From Filobacillus milosensis (lineage in GTDB: Bacteria > Bacillota > Bacilli > Bacillales > Alkalibacillaceae), in the NCBI RefSeq assembly GCF_004402015.1, contig NZ_SOPW01000004.1, forward strand, positions 1-64,000: 64,000 bases of DNA, written 5' to 3'. Positions 26,738 through 35,058 of this stretch are shown piece after piece. The notes below the pieces were generated by a model, which searched no databases, was not told where the DNA came from, and saw only the letters and a program-made list of their open reading frames with translations. The first letter of the stretch is position 1. The number at the start of each line of letters is the position of its first letter. Both the position numbers and the translations under genes were made by a program.

Positions 26738-27234
26738 AATACAGCGTGATTAATAGTTACATGTTGTTTCAGCTTAATAAATTTAATTAACATAGCAATT
26801 CGCCAAGTAAATAACATGCCAAATGCTAACAAATAGAACATGCCACTAGTTTCCCCTACTGACACGCCTTGTCCAAGATAAAGCTTTAGACAGATTCTTA
26901 GAACCAATAAAAATATTAAGATGAATATAAATGCTTTAGATGGTTTAAGATATATGTCTTTCCCTTTAATTTCGAAATTAGAAGTTATAATAAGTAGCAC
27001 GGAAAACACCATACCAACAGAAATGGCTTCTAAAACTTGCCACCATGTTACTTGGAAGTAAGGGAAAATAAACATAAGTGCCCCTGTACTCATAAAGAAT
27101 GGTGGTAATATTATTTTTTTAACTGACGCTGGCTTTTTAGACGCCCGTGAACGTACAACAATCATAACTGTTGCCATAACCACGAACATAACCGATGTAA
27201 GCACAGCAAACCATGTACTCTCAAAAAACACCAT
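26719..27234 (-). CDS. ccdC: Cytochrome c biogenesis-associated protein CcdC
   Basis: A 171-residue membrane protein with four or five spans of the CcdC (YneJ) family, encoded with ccdA in Bacillus. The conserved segment is TSNFEIKGKDIYLKPSKAFI, followed by FYLLAFGMLFTWRIAML. Its start overlaps the stop of the upstream MrpB-like gene as TAATG, so translation is coupled. The last codons form the stem of a terminator. The biochemical role is unknown; in B. subtilis it is not essential for cytochrome c synthesis. Confidence 0.88.
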   Translation of the reverse strand: MVFFESTWFAVLTSVMFVVMATVMIVVRSRASKKPASVKKIILPPFFMSTGALMFIFPYFQVTWWQVLEAISVGMVFSVLLIITSNFEIKGKDIYLKPSKAFIFILIFLLVLRICLKLYLGQGVSVGETSGMFYLLAFGMLFTWRIAMLIKFIKLKQHVTINHAVFGSRSQ

Positions 27235-27689
27235 TATACACCTGCATCTTCATAAGGATCTTCATGCGAATCTGTTGCAATAGATAAAATGATCGTTAAT
27301 GTTATACCTACCACAACTAAATACACACCTAAATCAAAAATCATAGCTGTAGCTAATTCTGTTTTACCTAAAATCGGAAGGTGAAAATATCCAAATGAGT
27401 GAGATAAAAATTCTTCTCCAAAAACAAAAGAACCCACTCCGGATAAAACAGCAATCAGCAAACCAGTAACCGCTAAAATCCTAAAGTTTAACGGTAAAAT
27501 CTTTTCAATCTTTTCAAACCCATAAGTCATATACATTAAAATAAAAGCAGCTGCTGTCATTAATCCACCAATAAATCCTCCACCTGGCGCATTATGTCCT
27601 GCAAAGAATAAGTATACAGAAAACCCTAATAAAATAAAGGCAATGAGTTGTGTAGTTGTACGTAATATTAGATCGTTTGGTCGATTCAT
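27234..27689 (-). CDS. Stand-alone MrpB/MnhB-type antiporter subunit
   Basis: A 151-residue protein with four membrane spans matching the Mrp Na+/H+ antiporter subunit B (MnhB domain). The hallmarks are ILRTTTQLIAFILLGFSVYL, AGHNAPGGGFIGGLMTAAAF and LGKTELATAMIFDLGVYLVV. Mrp complexes normally need six or seven subunits encoded together, yet no other mrp gene is in this window. It is translationally coupled to ccdC and lies between ccdC and ccdA2. It may be a duplicated subunit feeding a complex encoded elsewhere, or have been recruited to cytochrome maturation. Confidence 0.88.
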   Translation of the reverse strand: MNRPNDLILRTTTQLIAFILLGFSVYLFFAGHNAPGGGFIGGLMTAAAFILMYMTYGFEKIEKILPLNFRILAVTGLLIAVLSGVGSFVFGEEFLSHSFGYFHLPILGKTELATAMIFDLGVYLVVVGITLTIILSIATDSHEDPYEDAGV

Positions 27690-27759
27690 GTTTTAACTCC
27701 TTCACGATTCGATGATTACTTATATTCTAATACAATTAATATATGAAAGACAAACAATA

Positions 27760-28464
27760 TTAAAAACCTGTAAATCCAAACAAGTTCGCTAAATATGATG
27801 TTAATATTTTTAACCAATCAAAAAATAAAGCTATTCCTAAAAATATTAATATATAACCGCCAACAAGTGTAATTCGTTGCGACTGACGCTTAAGCCATCC
27901 CAATTTGCCTATAAAGAAAGCAAGCACGAAAAACGGAATTGAAAATCCTAGTGAATAAGCTGCCATTAAAACAACGGCTGACTGAGGAGCAGTAGCAGCT
28001 AATGAAAATACAGCACCTAAAATTGGCCCAGTACAAGGAGTCCAGCTCATGGAAAATGCCATTCCTATTAATAAAGTACCAATATAACCAGCAGGTCGGT
28101 TTTTTAATGTAACTTTGCGTTCTTTTAATAAAAACTCAAAGTTAAAGACACCGATCATAACAAATCCAAAGAATATAATTAATATTGCTCCTAATTGTCT
28201 AATTAGGTCTTGGTATCTAATAAAAAACTCACCGATAAAGTAAGCCGAAAATCCAATCATTATAAATATCGAAGAAAATCCGATTAAGAAAAATAGTGTA
28301 TGTAGCATGCTTCGTTTTCTTAACATAGCATTTTCATTTTTTAATTCTTCTACACTCATCCCAGTTACATATGACAAAAACACTGGATAAAGTGGTAGCA
28401 CACATGGTGAAATAAAAGACAAAAAGCCAGCACCAAATGCTAAAAATATATTGACATCTGCCAC
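27760..28464 (-). CDS. ccdA: Cytochrome c biogenesis protein CcdA (copy 2)
   Basis: A 234-residue, six-span CcdA/DsbD-type membrane protein with the cysteine motifs AGFLSFISPCVLPLYPVFLS and AFSMSWTPCTGPILGAVFS. It heads the ccdA2-mrpB-ccdC transcript. By order (ccdA then ccdC) this copy is the counterpart of B. subtilis ccdA, while copy 1 at 25248 is paired with a redoxin. Two CcdA proteins in one cluster suggest division of labour between different outward-facing redoxins. Confidence 0.94.
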   Translation of the reverse strand: MADVNIFLAFGAGFLSFISPCVLPLYPVFLSYVTGMSVEELKNENAMLRKRSMLHTLFFLIGFSSIFIMIGFSAYFIGEFFIRYQDLIRQLGAILIIFFGFVMIGVFNFEFLLKERKVTLKNRPAGYIGTLLIGMAFSMSWTPCTGPILGAVFSLAATAPQSAVVLMAAYSLGFSIPFFVLAFFIGKLGWLKRQSQRITLVGGYILIFLGIALFFDWLKILTSYLANLFGFTGF

Positions 28465-28651
28465 GAAAATCTTCCTTTCTCCCTACAATCTATAGCTATC
28501 GTAACAAAAATAAGAGTAATGATAATATATAATGCTTGAAGATTTAGTGAAAATTAACATTGAATTATGTTTCCAATCTTCAACTTATGTAATAGTATCT
28601 AATAATTGTAGCTTAATGAATTAAAGAAAATAATTAATTCTACGATAAGCT

Positions 28652-28888
28652 AAAGGCGGCGACTCCTGGTCGACTAGAATCGGCCACGTCCTGTGGCCAA
28701 CGTCGACACTTGACCATCCAGGTCTTCGCGGGTACAGCACGAGTCGAAAATCACGAAAAACGAACAGCAGTGAGTTTTGGAAAGTTGAGACCGTGCCCGC
28801 GGTCGGCTAACGTCGGCCACGTCCTGTGACCAACGCCGACACTTGACCGTCCAGGTCTTCGGAAAGCGTCCGCCTGTAGCGATTCGTA
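28652..28888. repeat. GC-rich nested intergenic repeat, copy A
   Basis: A GC-rich island in an otherwise AT-rich 493-bp gap (28465-28957). It begins AAAGGCGGCGACTCCTGG and ends GGAAAGCGTCCGCCTG, so the ends form an inverted repeat (GGCGG/CCGCC). Inside are two copies of a 50-60-bp module (about 28668-28727 and 28800-28859), each with GGCCACGTCCTG and GACACTTGACC. Between them lies a GCGGGTACAGCACGAG...CCGTGCCCGCGG segment. The rest of the gap is AT-rich without a supportable gene. A short frame within the island is a by-product. Confidence 0.8.
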
Positions 28889-28957
28889 GAATCAACAACA
28901 AACTTTAACAGAGCTAACTAAAAAGAGATAGACTAATTTAGCCTATCCCCTGTCAAA

Positions 28958-29188
28958 TTACTTTTTATTTGAATCCATTTGTTGATTCATTGCACGCATC
29001 ATTTGATTAATTTTCTTCTGTGATGGCTTTTGACCCATCTGCATCATCATTGTGCGTAACATTTGCTCATTAATTGGTGGGTTCTTCTTCAAATAATTCA
29101 TCATTGTCTTACGTGCAATGAAGAAACCAATAACTACACCTACAATTAATGCAGCTAAAGCAATCAATACAACCCAAATTGTAGCCAT
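28958..29188 (-). CDS. yneF: UPF0154 membrane protein YneF
   Basis: A 76-residue protein with one N-terminal membrane span ([24 protein letters not shown]), then a short basic tail with [21 protein letters not shown], the UPF0154/YneF signature. The start is the ATG after GGAGGAAAATTTAATA, eleven codons inside a longer open frame. It follows sirA as in B. subtilis. Function unknown. Confidence 0.92.
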   Translation of the reverse strand: MATIWVVLIALAALIVGVVIGFFIARKTMMNYLKKNPPINEQMLRTMMMQMGQKPSQKKINQMMRAMNQQMDSNKK

Positions 29189-29267
29189 TATTAAATTTTC
29201 CTCCTTCTGGTTGTCTTCCACTAAGTATTAAGTATATTAAATCTACCGTTCTATGACAATAGAGTTT

Positions 29268-29699
29268 TTATAGAGAATAAATTTCTTTCCCGACAAACGG
29301 TGTGATCCATCCACATTCCAATGTTTCATAATTCACTGCAAAAATGTGTGGATGAAATGTTTTTAAGTATTGGAAAAGTAATCGATCTAAATCAACTATC
29401 GATTGTGTATGAATATTAATAACATAATCTTCAACTTTAATAAACATTTGCTGACCATTTGAAGTGACGGTTAGATGATTTCTTTTCATTTCTACATCTA
29501 TAGATTCATCTTTCCAATAATTCATGTGTAAAAACAAATCTTTTGAATTCAGCTTGTCCAACACTAATTTGTATTGTTCTTTTGAATCTTGCGGACACTC
29601 AATCATTTGTTCGTATAAAAAACGATAAACGGTATCAATTTTATAATAAAAATGCTTCGCATAATCTGACTTCAATAAGTATAAAGAATATTGATACAT
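29268..29699 (-). CDS. sirA: Sporulation inhibitor of replication SirA
   Basis: SirA binds DnaA domain I and blocks new rounds of replication as cells commit to sporulation. The 143-residue protein is diverged but matches by position (tkt-sirA-yneF, as in B. subtilis) and pattern (Y-x-LYLLKSDYAKHFY at the start, FAVNYETLECGWITPF near the end, like the family GWLNP motif). The start codon lies inside a long inverted repeat at 29686-29737, with its ribosome-binding site AAAAGGGGG reaching from the loop into the stem; see that entry. Identity rests on synteny plus short matches. Confidence 0.8.
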   Translation of the reverse strand: MYQYSLYLLKSDYAKHFYYKIDTVYRFLYEQMIECPQDSKEQYKLVLDKLNSKDLFLHMNYWKDESIDVEMKRNHLTVTSNGQQMFIKVEDYVINIHTQSIVDLDRLLFQYLKTFHPHIFAVNYETLECGWITPFVGKEIYSL

Positions 29700-29737
29700 G
29701 ATATGTCCCCCTTTTAGGACATATCATATCAATATTC
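29686..29737 (-). promoter_or_regulatory. Long inverted repeat sequestering the sirA start
   Basis: The arms are perfect complements over 21 bp (29686-29696 plus 29699-29708, against 29717-29737), interrupted only by a 2-nt bulge at 29697-29698. The loop is 8 nt. On the sirA mRNA the A/G-rich ribosome-binding site lies in the loop and its 3' flank, and the two bulged bases belong to the ATG. Folding would hinder initiation unless opened. Confidence 0.6.
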
Positions 29738-29809
29738 AAAGGCGAAATTTGTCAGAAATTAATACGTCAATGCTTCTTATTTTGTCAATAATGAATGAAG
29801 TTTGAAATG

Positions 29810-31813
29810 TTATTTAGAAAGTAATGCTTTGGCACGTGCTACAACATTTTCTACTGTGAATCCATACTCTTCCATTACTTTATTACCTGGCGCAGAAGCC
29901 CCAAATGTAGGAATGCCAAGAACATCTCCATTAATACCTGTATAACGTTCCCAACCAAATGGAGAAGCCATTTCAACAGCTAATCGTTTAGTCACGTTAG
30001 AAGGTAATACCGATTCCTTGTAAGCTTCATCTTGTTGATCAAACAAATGCCAAGAAGGCATGCTGACAACTGTAGCGTTAATGCCTTCTTCTTTTAACTG
30101 TTCACTTGCTTTGTGAACTAATTGAACTTCTGAACCAGAAGCTAATAATAATATATCTGCTTTACCTTCAGCTTCCTTAACTACATAAGCACCTTTGCGT
30201 ACTCCTTCACTCGCCTTAGCCTGAGTCTCAGGAAGTACAGGTAGTCCTTGTCTAGTTAATACAAGAGCAGTTGGTTGATCTGTAGATTGTAAAGAAATCT
30301 CCCAGGCAGCTTTCGTTTCATTAGCATCCGCCGGGCGAATTAAATTCAGATTAGGCATTGCTCTAAGGGATGGTAATTGTTCGATTGGTTCGTGAGTTGG
30401 TCCATCTTCACCTACAGCAATTGAATCATGTGTGAATACATACGTAACAGGTGTACCCATTAACGCAGATAAACGTAATGCAGGACGTAAATAATCACTA
30501 AATACGAAGAATGTACCACCATAGACTTTAACGCCTCCATGAAGTGCGATCCCGTTTAAGGCACACGCCATAGCAAATTCTCTTACACCAAACCAGACAT
30601 TACGTCCAGAGTAATCTGGATATTTAAAGTCCTCTTCTTCTTTTAATGAAGTTTTGTTAGAACCAGCTAAGTCTGCACTGCCACCAAAGAAATTAGGAAT
30701 ATTCTTAGCTAATGCATTAAGAACTTCACCTGAAGCAGCTCTTGTCGCTAGTGCTTTTGAATTTTCATCATAAGTTGGTAAATCTGCATTCCAGCCAACT
30801 GGCAGTTCACCACTCATAGCTAATTCAAATTCGTTTGCTAATTCAGGATGCGCTTCTTTATATTGGTCAAGTAATTGACTCCAGTTTTGTTCTGCTTCTT
30901 TGCCACGATTTTGTACTTTCTCTTCAAAATCAGCTTTAACTTCATCAGGTACATGAAAATCATCATGTTCCCAACCATAATGCTCTCTTACTAGGTCACG
31001 CTCTTCACTGCCTAAAGGTGCTCCGTGAGCATCAGATTTACCACCTTTATTAGGTGAACCATAACCAATAACTGTTTTTACTTCAATTAGAGTTGGTTGA
31101 TCTTCTGTTGCTTTTGCATCTAATAATGCTTTCTCGATTGCTTCAGTATCATTACCATCTTCAACGCGAATGACTTGCCAGCCATAAGCTTTATAACGGT
31201 CTTCTACACTTTCAGAAAATGCACGATCTAAATCACCATCTAATGAAATATCATTAGAATCGTACATTACGATTAATTTACCTAATTTTAAGTGAGCAGC
31301 TAAAGAAGCGGCTTCCTGAGAAACACCTTCCATTAAGTCACCGTCACCACAAATACAATAAGTATAATGATCAACAACATTATAATTGTCTTTGTTATAT
31401 TTTGATGCCATGAATCGTTCTGCCATCGCCATACCAACTGACATTGCAATACCTTGACCTAGAGGACCTGTTGTTGCTTCGACACCATCAGTATGCCCAA
31501 ATTCTGGGTGCCCAGGTGTATTAGATCCCCACTGGCGGAAGTTTTTAATATCATCCATAGATACTTTGTATCCAGATAGATGTAGTAAAGCGTAAAGTAA
31601 CATAGAACCATGTCCTGCTGATAATACAAAGCGATCGCGGTCAAACCAAGATGAGTTCTTAGGGTTATGATTCATAACCTTTGTCCACAAAGTATACGCC
31701 ATAGGCGCTGCACCCATAGGCATTCCAGGGTGTCCAGAATTTGCTTTCTCTACCGCATCTATTGCAAGAGTACGGATTGTGTTAATTGACATTTGTTCAA
31801 CATTATTACTCAT
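29810..31813 (-). CDS. tkt: Transketolase
   Basis: Transketolase moves two-carbon ketol units between pentose-phosphate sugars using thiamine diphosphate. The 667-residue protein has the N-terminal signature [21 protein letters not shown], the TPP motif [21 protein letters not shown], the pyrimidine-domain segment [21 protein letters not shown], and [20 protein letters not shown]. The start follows AAGGAAGGAGATTCTGA. It sits between ynzC and sirA in the conserved Bacillus order. The 220-bp gap upstream holds no gene that I can see. Confidence 0.97.
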   Translation of the reverse strand: MSNNVEQMSINTIRTLAIDAVEKANSGHPGMPMGAAPMAYTLWTKVMNHNPKNSSWFDRDRFVLSAGHGSMLLYALLHLSGYKVSMDDIKNFRQWGSNTPGHPEFGHTDGVEATTGPLGQGIAMSVGMAMAERFMASKYNKDNYNVVDHYTYCICGDGDLMEGVSQEAASLAAHLKLGKLIVMYDSNDISLDGDLDRAFSESVEDRYKAYGWQVIRVEDGNDTEAIEKALLDAKATEDQPTLIEVKTVIGYGSPNKGGKSDAHGAPLGSEERDLVREHYGWEHDDFHVPDEVKADFEEKVQNRGKEAEQNWSQLLDQYKEAHPELANEFELAMSGELPVGWNADLPTYDENSKALATRAASGEVLNALAKNIPNFFGGSADLAGSNKTSLKEEEDFKYPDYSGRNVWFGVREFAMACALNGIALHGGVKVYGGTFFVFSDYLRPALRLSALMGTPVTYVFTHDSIAVGEDGPTHEPIEQLPSLRAMPNLNLIRPADANETKAAWEISLQSTDQPTALVLTRQGLPVLPETQAKASEGVRKGAYVVKEAEGKADILLLASGSEVQLVHKASEQLKEEGINATVVSMPSWHLFDQQDEAYKESVLPSNVTKRLAVEMASPFGWERYTGINGDVLGIPTFGASAPGNKVMEEYGFTVENVVARAKALLSK

Positions 31814-32003
31814 TCAGAATCTCCTTCCTTTTCCGTTCAAACTATTTACCATCATTAATCCTAAACGCTTGAGTGTCAAAAAACAAGATATTTCAACATA
31901 AATTTACCAAATATCTATAGTATACACATACCCTTTTAGATTATAAATTTCGACACTTTTATTATTATATCAAAAATCCTTGTTTACTTTTCAACTAAAA
32001 ACA

Positions 32004-32029
32004 AAAAGAACTCCCAAAATGGAGTTCTT
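32004..32029 (-). terminator. Terminator of ynzC
   Basis: AGAACTCC pairs with GGAGTTCT around a 6-nt loop, followed on the minus strand by a TTTTTGTTTTTAG tail. It directly follows the ynzC stop. Confidence 0.8.
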
Positions 32030-32033
32030 CAAA

Positions 32034-32267
32034 TTAATGCTTTTTATCATTTTCTTGTTCATTTTTTAATTTTTCTGGTGTAACGTCTGTGCCCTCTTCA
32101 TCTACCACTTTTACTGATTTTAACTGATTCTTAAAGGACTTACGAAATGCTTGTAAATACTCTTCTCTAAGTTTCTTTTGTTCCTTCTTTTCCTCATCAG
32201 TTAATCCTTCATTTTTTGATTTATTGGCTAATTCATTTATACGTTTAATTCTTTCATCTGAAATCAT
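32034..32267 (-). CDS. ynzC: UPF0291 (DUF896) protein YnzC
   Basis: A 77-residue, highly charged two-helix protein beginning MISDERIKRINELANKSKNE with the family pattern LTDEEKKEQKKLREEYLQAFR. The ATG at 32267 follows AAAGGAGTTTTTATA; the frame upstream has no better start. In B. subtilis it is the third gene of the SOS-controlled yneA-yneB-ynzC operon, divergent from lexA. Here yneA and yneB are missing and ynzC faces lexA directly. Confidence 0.92.
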   Translation of the reverse strand: MISDERIKRINELANKSKNEGLTDEEKKEQKKLREEYLQAFRKSFKNQLKSVKVVDEEGTDVTPEKLKNEQENDKKH

Positions 32268-32343
32268 TATAAAAACTCCTTTATATAAGTTCAATTGTTA
32301 TTTTAACTTGTGCTAGTTTATTAGACAAGTTATTCGAATATTA

Positions 32344-32383
32344 CGAACGAATGTTTGCTTTTAATGGTTAATATTGCTATAAT
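32344..32383 (+). promoter_or_regulatory. lexA promoter with LexA (SOS) box
   Basis: CGAACGAATGTTTG at 32344-32357 matches the Bacillus LexA box CGAACNNNNGTTCG at 9 of 10 fixed positions. The -35 (TTGCTT, 32355-32360) overlaps it, and TATAAT at 32378-32383 lies 17 bp further on. Binding would block RNA polymerase, giving self-repression. The box could also serve ynzC on the other strand. Confidence 0.8.
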
Positions 32384-32413
32384 ATCTTTAGGATAAAACG
32401 TTGAGGTGAAAAT

Positions 32414-33034
32414 ATGAAGAAACTATCAAAAAGACAAAAAGAGATTTTTGATTTCATAGTTGAAAATGTTAATTTAAAAGGCTATCCACCTTCTGTTAGG
32501 GAGATTGCTGAAGCTGTTGGACTAGCTTCCAGTTCAACTGTACACGGTCACTTATCAAGATTAGAGGAAAAAGGATTCATTCGTCGTGACCCTACGAAAC
32601 CTCGCGCTATTGAAATCGTGTATGATGATGGCAGCCAGGTTCAGGAAAGACAAGCAATGTATGCGCCACTTATCGGTAAAGTTACTGCTGGTGAACCCAT
32701 TACAGCAGTTGAAAATGTTGAAGAATATATTCCGGTTCCATCAACCATATCTGCAACGGAAGATGATATTTTTGTACTTTCTATTCAAGGTGAAAGTATG
32801 ATTGAAGCTGGTATATTTGATAAAGATTTAGTTATCGTTAGAAAGCAAGCAACAGCTAATAACGGTGATATTGTCGTAGCAATGACTGAGGACGATGAAG
32901 CTACAGTTAAACGCTTCTTTAAAGACCAAAACAAATATAGATTAGAACCTGAAAACCCTACGATGGAACCAATCATTCTTAATCAAGTAACAGTCTTAGG
33001 AAAAGTAATTGGTCTCTACCGCGAAATTCATTAA
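32414..33034 (+). CDS. lexA: SOS-response repressor LexA
   Basis: LexA represses DNA-damage genes and cleaves itself when stimulated by RecA filaments. The 206-residue protein has an N-terminal winged helix ([32 protein letters not shown]) and a C-terminal S24 peptidase-type domain. The cleavage site is Ala92-Gly93 in [11 protein letters not shown], the nucleophile is Ser128 in [10 protein letters not shown], and the general base is Lys166 in ATVKRFF. The ATG follows TTGAGGTGAAAAT. A LexA box overlaps its promoter. Confidence 0.98.
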   Translation: MKKLSKRQKEIFDFIVENVNLKGYPPSVREIAEAVGLASSSTVHGHLSRLEEKGFIRRDPTKPRAIEIVYDDGSQVQERQAMYAPLIGKVTAGEPITAVENVEEYIPVPSTISATEDDIFVLSIQGESMIEAGIFDKDLVIVRKQATANNGDIVVAMTEDDEATVKRFFKDQNKYRLEPENPTMEPIILNQVTVLGKVIGLYREIH

Positions 33035-33057
33035 GAACTTAAATATTCAATATAATA

Positions 33058-33091
33058 AATGATCACGAAGGAGGTATCCTGCGTGATTATT
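33058..33091. other. Inverted repeat carrying a strong Shine-Dalgarno-like core, after lexA
   Basis: AATGATCACG pairs with CGTGATTATT (one wobble), and within it AGGA pairs with TCCT around GGTA. The core AAGGAGGT is a full match to the anti-Shine-Dalgarno sequence and is followed by a GTG, but the short frame runs through the next terminator into the glnA antisense. More likely an RNA structure than a gene. Confidence 0.4.
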
Positions 33092-33098
33092 GTACAAA

Positions 33099-33135
33099 AA
33101 AAAGCGAATTCACTAAAGAATTCGCTTTTTTTATT
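33099..33135. terminator. Bidirectional terminator between lexA and glnA
   Basis: AAAAAAAGCGAATTC pairs with GAATTCGCTTTTTTT around a 6-nt loop. A and T tracts on the two sides serve both convergent genes. Confidence 0.88.
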
Positions 33136-33137
33136 GA

Positions 33138-34472
33138 TTAATATGAACTTAAATACTGTTCGCGTTCCCAAGGGTGTACTTGTGTACGGAACATATCCCA
33201 TTCAATTTCTTTCGATTCAATGAAGTGTTCTAGTAAGTGTTCACCTAGTGCGCCTTTAATTACATCGTCCTTCTTCAACTCTTGAAGGGCATCATATAAA
33301 GTTGCAGGTAAATCTTGAACACCGTTAGCAACACGCTCCTCTTTATCCATCACATAAATGTTACGGTCGACTGGTTCGGGAGCTTTCATCTTATTTTCAA
33401 CTCCATCTAAACCAGCAGCTAACATAACAGACATTGCCATGTAAGGGTTTGCTGCTGGATCTACACTACGTACTTCAATACGAGTGCTTAATCCACGAGA
33501 AGTTGGGATGCGAATTAGTGGGCTACGGTTTTGACCAGACCATGCTACATAACACGGAGCTTCGTAACCAGGTACTAAACGTTTATAAGAGTTAACTGTC
33601 GGGTTAGTAACAGCTGTAAAATTGACAGCGTGTTTAACAATTCCTGCTGTGAACTGGTACGCTGTTTCACTTAATTGCTCTTTACCATTCGGGTCAAAGA
33701 AAGCATTCTCTTTACCTTTAAACAGTGACATATTCGCGTGCATACCTGAACCATTTACACCGAATAATGGTTTAGGCATAAACGTTGCATGCAAACCATG
33801 CTTACGAGCAATCGTTTTAACCACTAATTTGAACGTTTGAATATCATCACAGTGTTTAACTGCATCTGAATATTTAAAGTCAATTTCGTGCTGGCCAGGT
33901 GCTACTTCGTGGTGAGATGCCTCAATTTCAAAGCCCATCTCTTCTAATTCTAATACGATGTCACGGCGGCAGTTTTCACCTAAATCAGTTGGTGCAAGGT
34001 CGAAATAACCACCTTTATCGTTTAATTCCATTGTCGGTTCACCAGCTTCATCTAACTTGAATAAGAAGAATTCTGGCTCTGTTCCAATGTTAAACGCAGA
34101 GAAACCAAGCTCTTCCATTCTTTGCAGATTACGCTTCAAATTATATCTAGGGCAACCTTCAAATGGTGTACCATCTGGATTATAAATATCACAAATAAAA
34201 CGAGCGACTTTACCCTTTTCAGAAGTCCAAGGGAATACAACAAACGTATCTAAGTCTGGATGTAATTGCATATCTGATTCCTCAATACGAACGAAACCTT
34301 CGATCGATGAACCATCAAACATCATTTCGTTATCTAGAGCCTTATCTAATTGACTGTACGGAATTTCAACGTTTTTAATTGTTCCTAACAAGTCTGTAAA
34401 TTGTAGTCGAATGAATTTTACGTTCTCTTCTTCAATAATTTTGTAAATCTCTTCTTTTGTAAATTTACTCAT
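33138..34472 (-). CDS. glnA: Glutamine synthetase, type I-alpha
   Basis: GlnA makes glutamine from glutamate, ammonia and ATP. The 444 residues fit the Gram-positive GSI-alpha type, which is controlled by feedback inhibition rather than adenylylation. Motifs in order are [55 protein letters not shown] and [19 protein letters not shown]. Feedback-inhibited GS acts in B. subtilis as a co-regulator of GlnR and TnrA. It is the second gene of a glnR-glnA operon, 34 bp after glnR. Confidence 0.97.
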   Translation of the reverse strand: MSKFTKEEIYKIIEEENVKFIRLQFTDLLGTIKNVEIPYSQLDKALDNEMMFDGSSIEGFVRIEESDMQLHPDLDTFVVFPWTSEKGKVARFICDIYNPDGTPFEGCPRYNLKRNLQRMEELGFSAFNIGTEPEFFLFKLDEAGEPTMELNDKGGYFDLAPTDLGENCRRDIVLELEEMGFEIEASHHEVAPGQHEIDFKYSDAVKHCDDIQTFKLVVKTIARKHGLHATFMPKPLFGVNGSGMHANMSLFKGKENAFFDPNGKEQLSETAYQFTAGIVKHAVNFTAVTNPTVNSYKRLVPGYEAPCYVAWSGQNRSPLIRIPTSRGLSTRIEVRSVDPAANPYMAMSVMLAAGLDGVENKMKAPEPVDRNIYVMDKEERVANGVQDLPATLYDALQELKKDDVIKGALGEHLLEHFIESKEIEWDMFRTQVHPWEREQYLSSY

Positions 34473-34506
34473 TTAATTTCTTCCTCCTGTTAATTGTTCC
34501 ATCAGC

Positions 34507-34920
34507 TTAATGGTAGAACCTTGATAGGTCTCCTTGATTGATGGATGGTTTATTTAAATAACCAGATTCAAGAAGTTCACGGCGAAGTAACTGATGTAGT
34601 TCTTTATCAGACATATCTTTCTTATACACTTTATTATGATCTTTATTCGCCTTAGCTTCACTTTCTTGAACTTGGTTTTCCTTAAGTTTTAATACTTGCT
34701 TAATTCCTGCTAAATTTACACCTTCGTCAATCAACCTTTTTATTTCAATTAATCGATCGACGTCATAAAAACTAAATAATCTCCTGTTTCCTTCAGATCT
34801 TAATGGTGCCACTAAATTCTTTTCTTCATAATAGCGAATTTGCCTTGCACTTAACTCTGTTAGCTCTGAAACAATACTAATTGGGAATAATGGCATCGCT
34901 TTTCGGTCTTTATAATTCAT
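34507..34920 (-). CDS. glnR: MerR-family nitrogen repressor GlnR
   Basis: GlnR represses glnRA and other nitrogen genes when glutamine is plentiful, using feedback-inhibited GS as signal. The 137-residue protein has the MerR winged helix (ISIVSELTELSARQIRYYEE, SEGNRRLFSFYDVDRLIEIK, GVNLAGIKQVL). The C-terminal tail carries the region that, in B. subtilis GlnR, restrains dimerisation until GS binds. The start after TTGGAGGTGTCAAC is unambiguous. A GlnR operator and strong promoter lie directly upstream, so it is self-repressed. Confidence 0.97.
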   Translation of the reverse strand: MNYKDRKAMPLFPISIVSELTELSARQIRYYEEKNLVAPLRSEGNRRLFSFYDVDRLIEIKRLIDEGVNLAGIKQVLKLKENQVQESEAKANKDHNKVYKKDMSDKELHQLLRRELLESGYLNKPSINQGDLSRFYH

Positions 34921-34945
34921 GTTGACACCTCCAATTCTTAATAAT

Positions 34946-34995
34946 ATTATATGCTACGGAATTAAAGTTGTCAACAGATGTAAGGAAAGTTAACA
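34946..34995 (-). promoter_or_regulatory. glnRA promoter with GlnR operator
   Basis: On the minus strand, TTGACA (34974-34969) and TATAAT (34951-34946) are perfect sigma-A boxes 17 bp apart. Four bases upstream of the -35 is TGTTAACTTTCCTTACA (34995-34979), a perfect match to the GlnR/TnrA consensus TGTNAN7TNACA. Confidence 0.9.
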
Positions 34996-35008
34996 TGATA
35001 AGTTATAA

Positions 35009-35041
35009 AAAGAACATAGCTAACCATATGCTATGTTCTTT
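35009..35041 (-). terminator. Terminator of the hfq-hflX-ynbB side
   Basis: AAAGAACATAGC pairs with GCTATGTTCTTT around a 9-nt loop, followed on the minus strand by TTTATAACTT. It lies after the ynbB stop and before glnR. Confidence 0.8.
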
Positions 35042-35058
35042 ACCCTAAAATTATTGTT

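Noticed and set aside
28674-28901. 75-codon frame on the minus strand inside repeat copy A
   Set aside because: It lies wholly within the GC-rich repeat, shares peptide fragments (REDLDGQVSTLAT) with a frame in copy C, and has no ribosome-binding site. The shared peptide reflects the repeat DNA.
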